Source: Cacajao melanocephalus (taxonomy: Eukaryota > Chordata > Mammalia > Primates > Pitheciidae). From it: a DNA stretch of 64,000 nucleotides. The notes below the pieces were generated by a model. It saw nothing but the letters and a program-made list of their open reading frames with translations, did not search any database and had not been told where the DNA came from. Shown piece after piece: positions 62,666-64,000 of the stretch. Within the stretch, counting starts at the first letter, position 1, and every line of letters begins with the position of its first letter. The DNA lies in contig CAUYLG010022041.1 of NCBI GenBank assembly GCA_963573385.1, positions 1 through 64,000 on the forward strand. The letters run 5' to 3'. Both the position numbers and the translations under genes were made by a program.

Positions 62666-63561
62666 CTTAAATACATGTTTATTTTGACTTTCTGATCTCT
62701 TAAACTGCAAGTTCCTTGAATTCAGACTGTGCTCTGACATCAATTTCAGACAACCGCTGTGAAAATTGAATTAAATATTTGAAATGGCTGTGTTGTGAAA
62801 ACTTTGGGCATCATCAGGGTCTGGATCAGTGCTCCACGCATTGTTTTAATCACCCTGACTACAACTTGCTGATTCCCTAACATTGAGATTCCAACATGTG
62901 TTCCACAGGACAAGGCTTCTCTGCTGAAGAAAGCAAATACCAGATGCAACTGTATTCAGGGCCATGGATACAGGTCTTTTTAGGAAGCAGTTTCTACTCT
63001 ACACATGAAACTTGTTTGGATTGAAACCCAGTTTTAAAGCACCCTCTGTGTAAACTGATGAGCGCAGGCTTTTGGCATTGTCTCCCTGTGTGCTTGATAT
63101 CCAGATTTACTGTCTGATCTTGGATATATTTCAGTGAAATGAGACCACTAATAGTAGAGGAATAGATATTTGTGAAACAGCGTGACAGTGATAGCAATTA
63201 TAAAAACAAGAAGCACCGCATAAATGCCTTATACAGTAATAGTTGCAAGACTTAATTTGGAGTGGCTTTTCTTTATTTGCCCAATAAATTCTATTTAATT
63301 ATTTGCTATGGCATTAAACTTCCAAGGGGAGCTAGGCATGATCTCCACCTGTTTTAAATACTGTGCGTCTCCATTACAAACTTACCCTTGTGAAACATTA
63401 GAGTCTCAGTATCCATGTTAAAGCTAATGTTTAACTGGAAAATGCATCAGTTAAATTTATCGTTTAGATTTTATGTAAAACATTTGCATGCTGGCACCTT
63501 GCATACCATTAACAGAAACTAGAATCCTATTCTTCTTTTAAAAGTTCATTTTCTTTTTCAG
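62666..63561. other. Unassigned DNA
   Basis: No repeat or gene recognised. Confidence 0.4.
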
Positions 63562-63643
63562 TGTCATGAAATACCAAGCTGAACGTGACCTCAAACAGGC
63601 TCTCAGTTTCAAACTGGATATGAAGGCCACTTAAGAGTCATGT
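63562..63643 (+). other. Exon-like segment 4, plus strand
   Basis: A strong acceptor (cattttctttttcag to 63561) and a near-consensus donor gtgagt at 63644 bound 82 bases. All three frames contain a stop inside. The longest reads VMKYQAERDLKQALSFKLDM before TAA. So, if used, this is a non-coding or terminal-coding exon. Confidence 0.3.
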
Positions 63644-64000
63644 GTGAGTCAATTTCATTGAAAGAGAAGGAACGTTTAAAAACTTTGAAGTCCTTCTGAA
63701 TTGCTTATACACACACTCAGCAATTCAGTGATGCAGCAGGGTGTGTGCAGACGTGGGTAATCAATATAGCTTTAAGTGGACATGACCTTTCTTGTCCATT
63801 TTCCTCCCTCACACACTAACCTGCTATATTTACAATTACATTTGTGGTCAAATATATAAAGTGGATAAATGGGTCACTGTCTGTCTGCATTTTTCTTACC
63901 CAGTCACAATTCATCAAGAAAAAAAAAAAAGTTTGGCTGGGATTCTGAAACTAGCACACTAAGCTATAAATGTATATACTTAAGTTCGAATGTTAGAATA
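63644..64000. other. Unassigned DNA to window end
   Basis: Includes a 12-A run near 63920. No repeat or gene recognised. Confidence 0.4.

Overview
The window is primate nuclear DNA, almost certainly human or ape. Several Alu copies (a primate-specific SINE) lie on both strands, next to a primate-lineage L1 with its own 5' UTR, MaLR/THE1/MST-type LTRs, MLT2-type LTRs, old L1M, L2, MIR and MER5A relics, and microsatellites. Base composition is AT-rich and CpG-poor. I see no complete cellular protein-coding gene, no bacterial-style operon, no CRISPR array and no tRNA or rRNA gene. The sequence reads as intergenic or deep intronic DNA, so nearly all of the annotation is mobile-element archaeology.

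Layout. 1-5838: a near full-length L1 on the minus strand (3' end beyond the left edge, ORF2 and ORF1 broken, 5' UTR present). 5884-13755: an older, near full-length L1M on the minus strand. It is interrupted by two solo MaLR LTRs (7898-8250 and 12857-13221), one Alu (9132-9484) and two internally rearranged patches (about 6198-6545 and 9919-10936). 13756-22270: mostly unique-looking DNA with a tiny L1 5'-tip insertion (14276-14403), an MLT2-type LTR, a MIR and L2 scraps. 22275-27470: L1M, L2, MLT1 and four Alus. 29320-32480: two L1 3' ends placed tail to tail, followed by a truncated MaLR LTR. 32760-41090: largely unique AT-rich DNA holding one Alu, a MIR, an old LINE and a minus-strand exon-like segment (34478-34589). 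41097-43360: microsatellites, MLT2-type LTR, L2, MIR and MER5A. 49249-51586: a complete MaLR element (LTR-internal-LTR) with a perfect 5-bp target duplication. 52506-63643: four short plus-strand segments with exon-like splice signals, set among old LINE relics and two Alus.

How it works together. No pathway or gene system can be read here. What the window records is an order of insertions: the L1M is older than the MaLR LTRs and the Alu inside it, and an L2 is older than the MLT1 inside it. The best leads for follow-up are structural. They are an isolated 128-bp L1 5' tip with a 15-bp target duplication, an Alu carrying an insert that matches a nearby MaLR LTR, an inverted duplication inside the L1M, and the exon-like segments. 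I found no convincing new biological system. Repeat family names come from my memory of consensus sequences, not from a database search.
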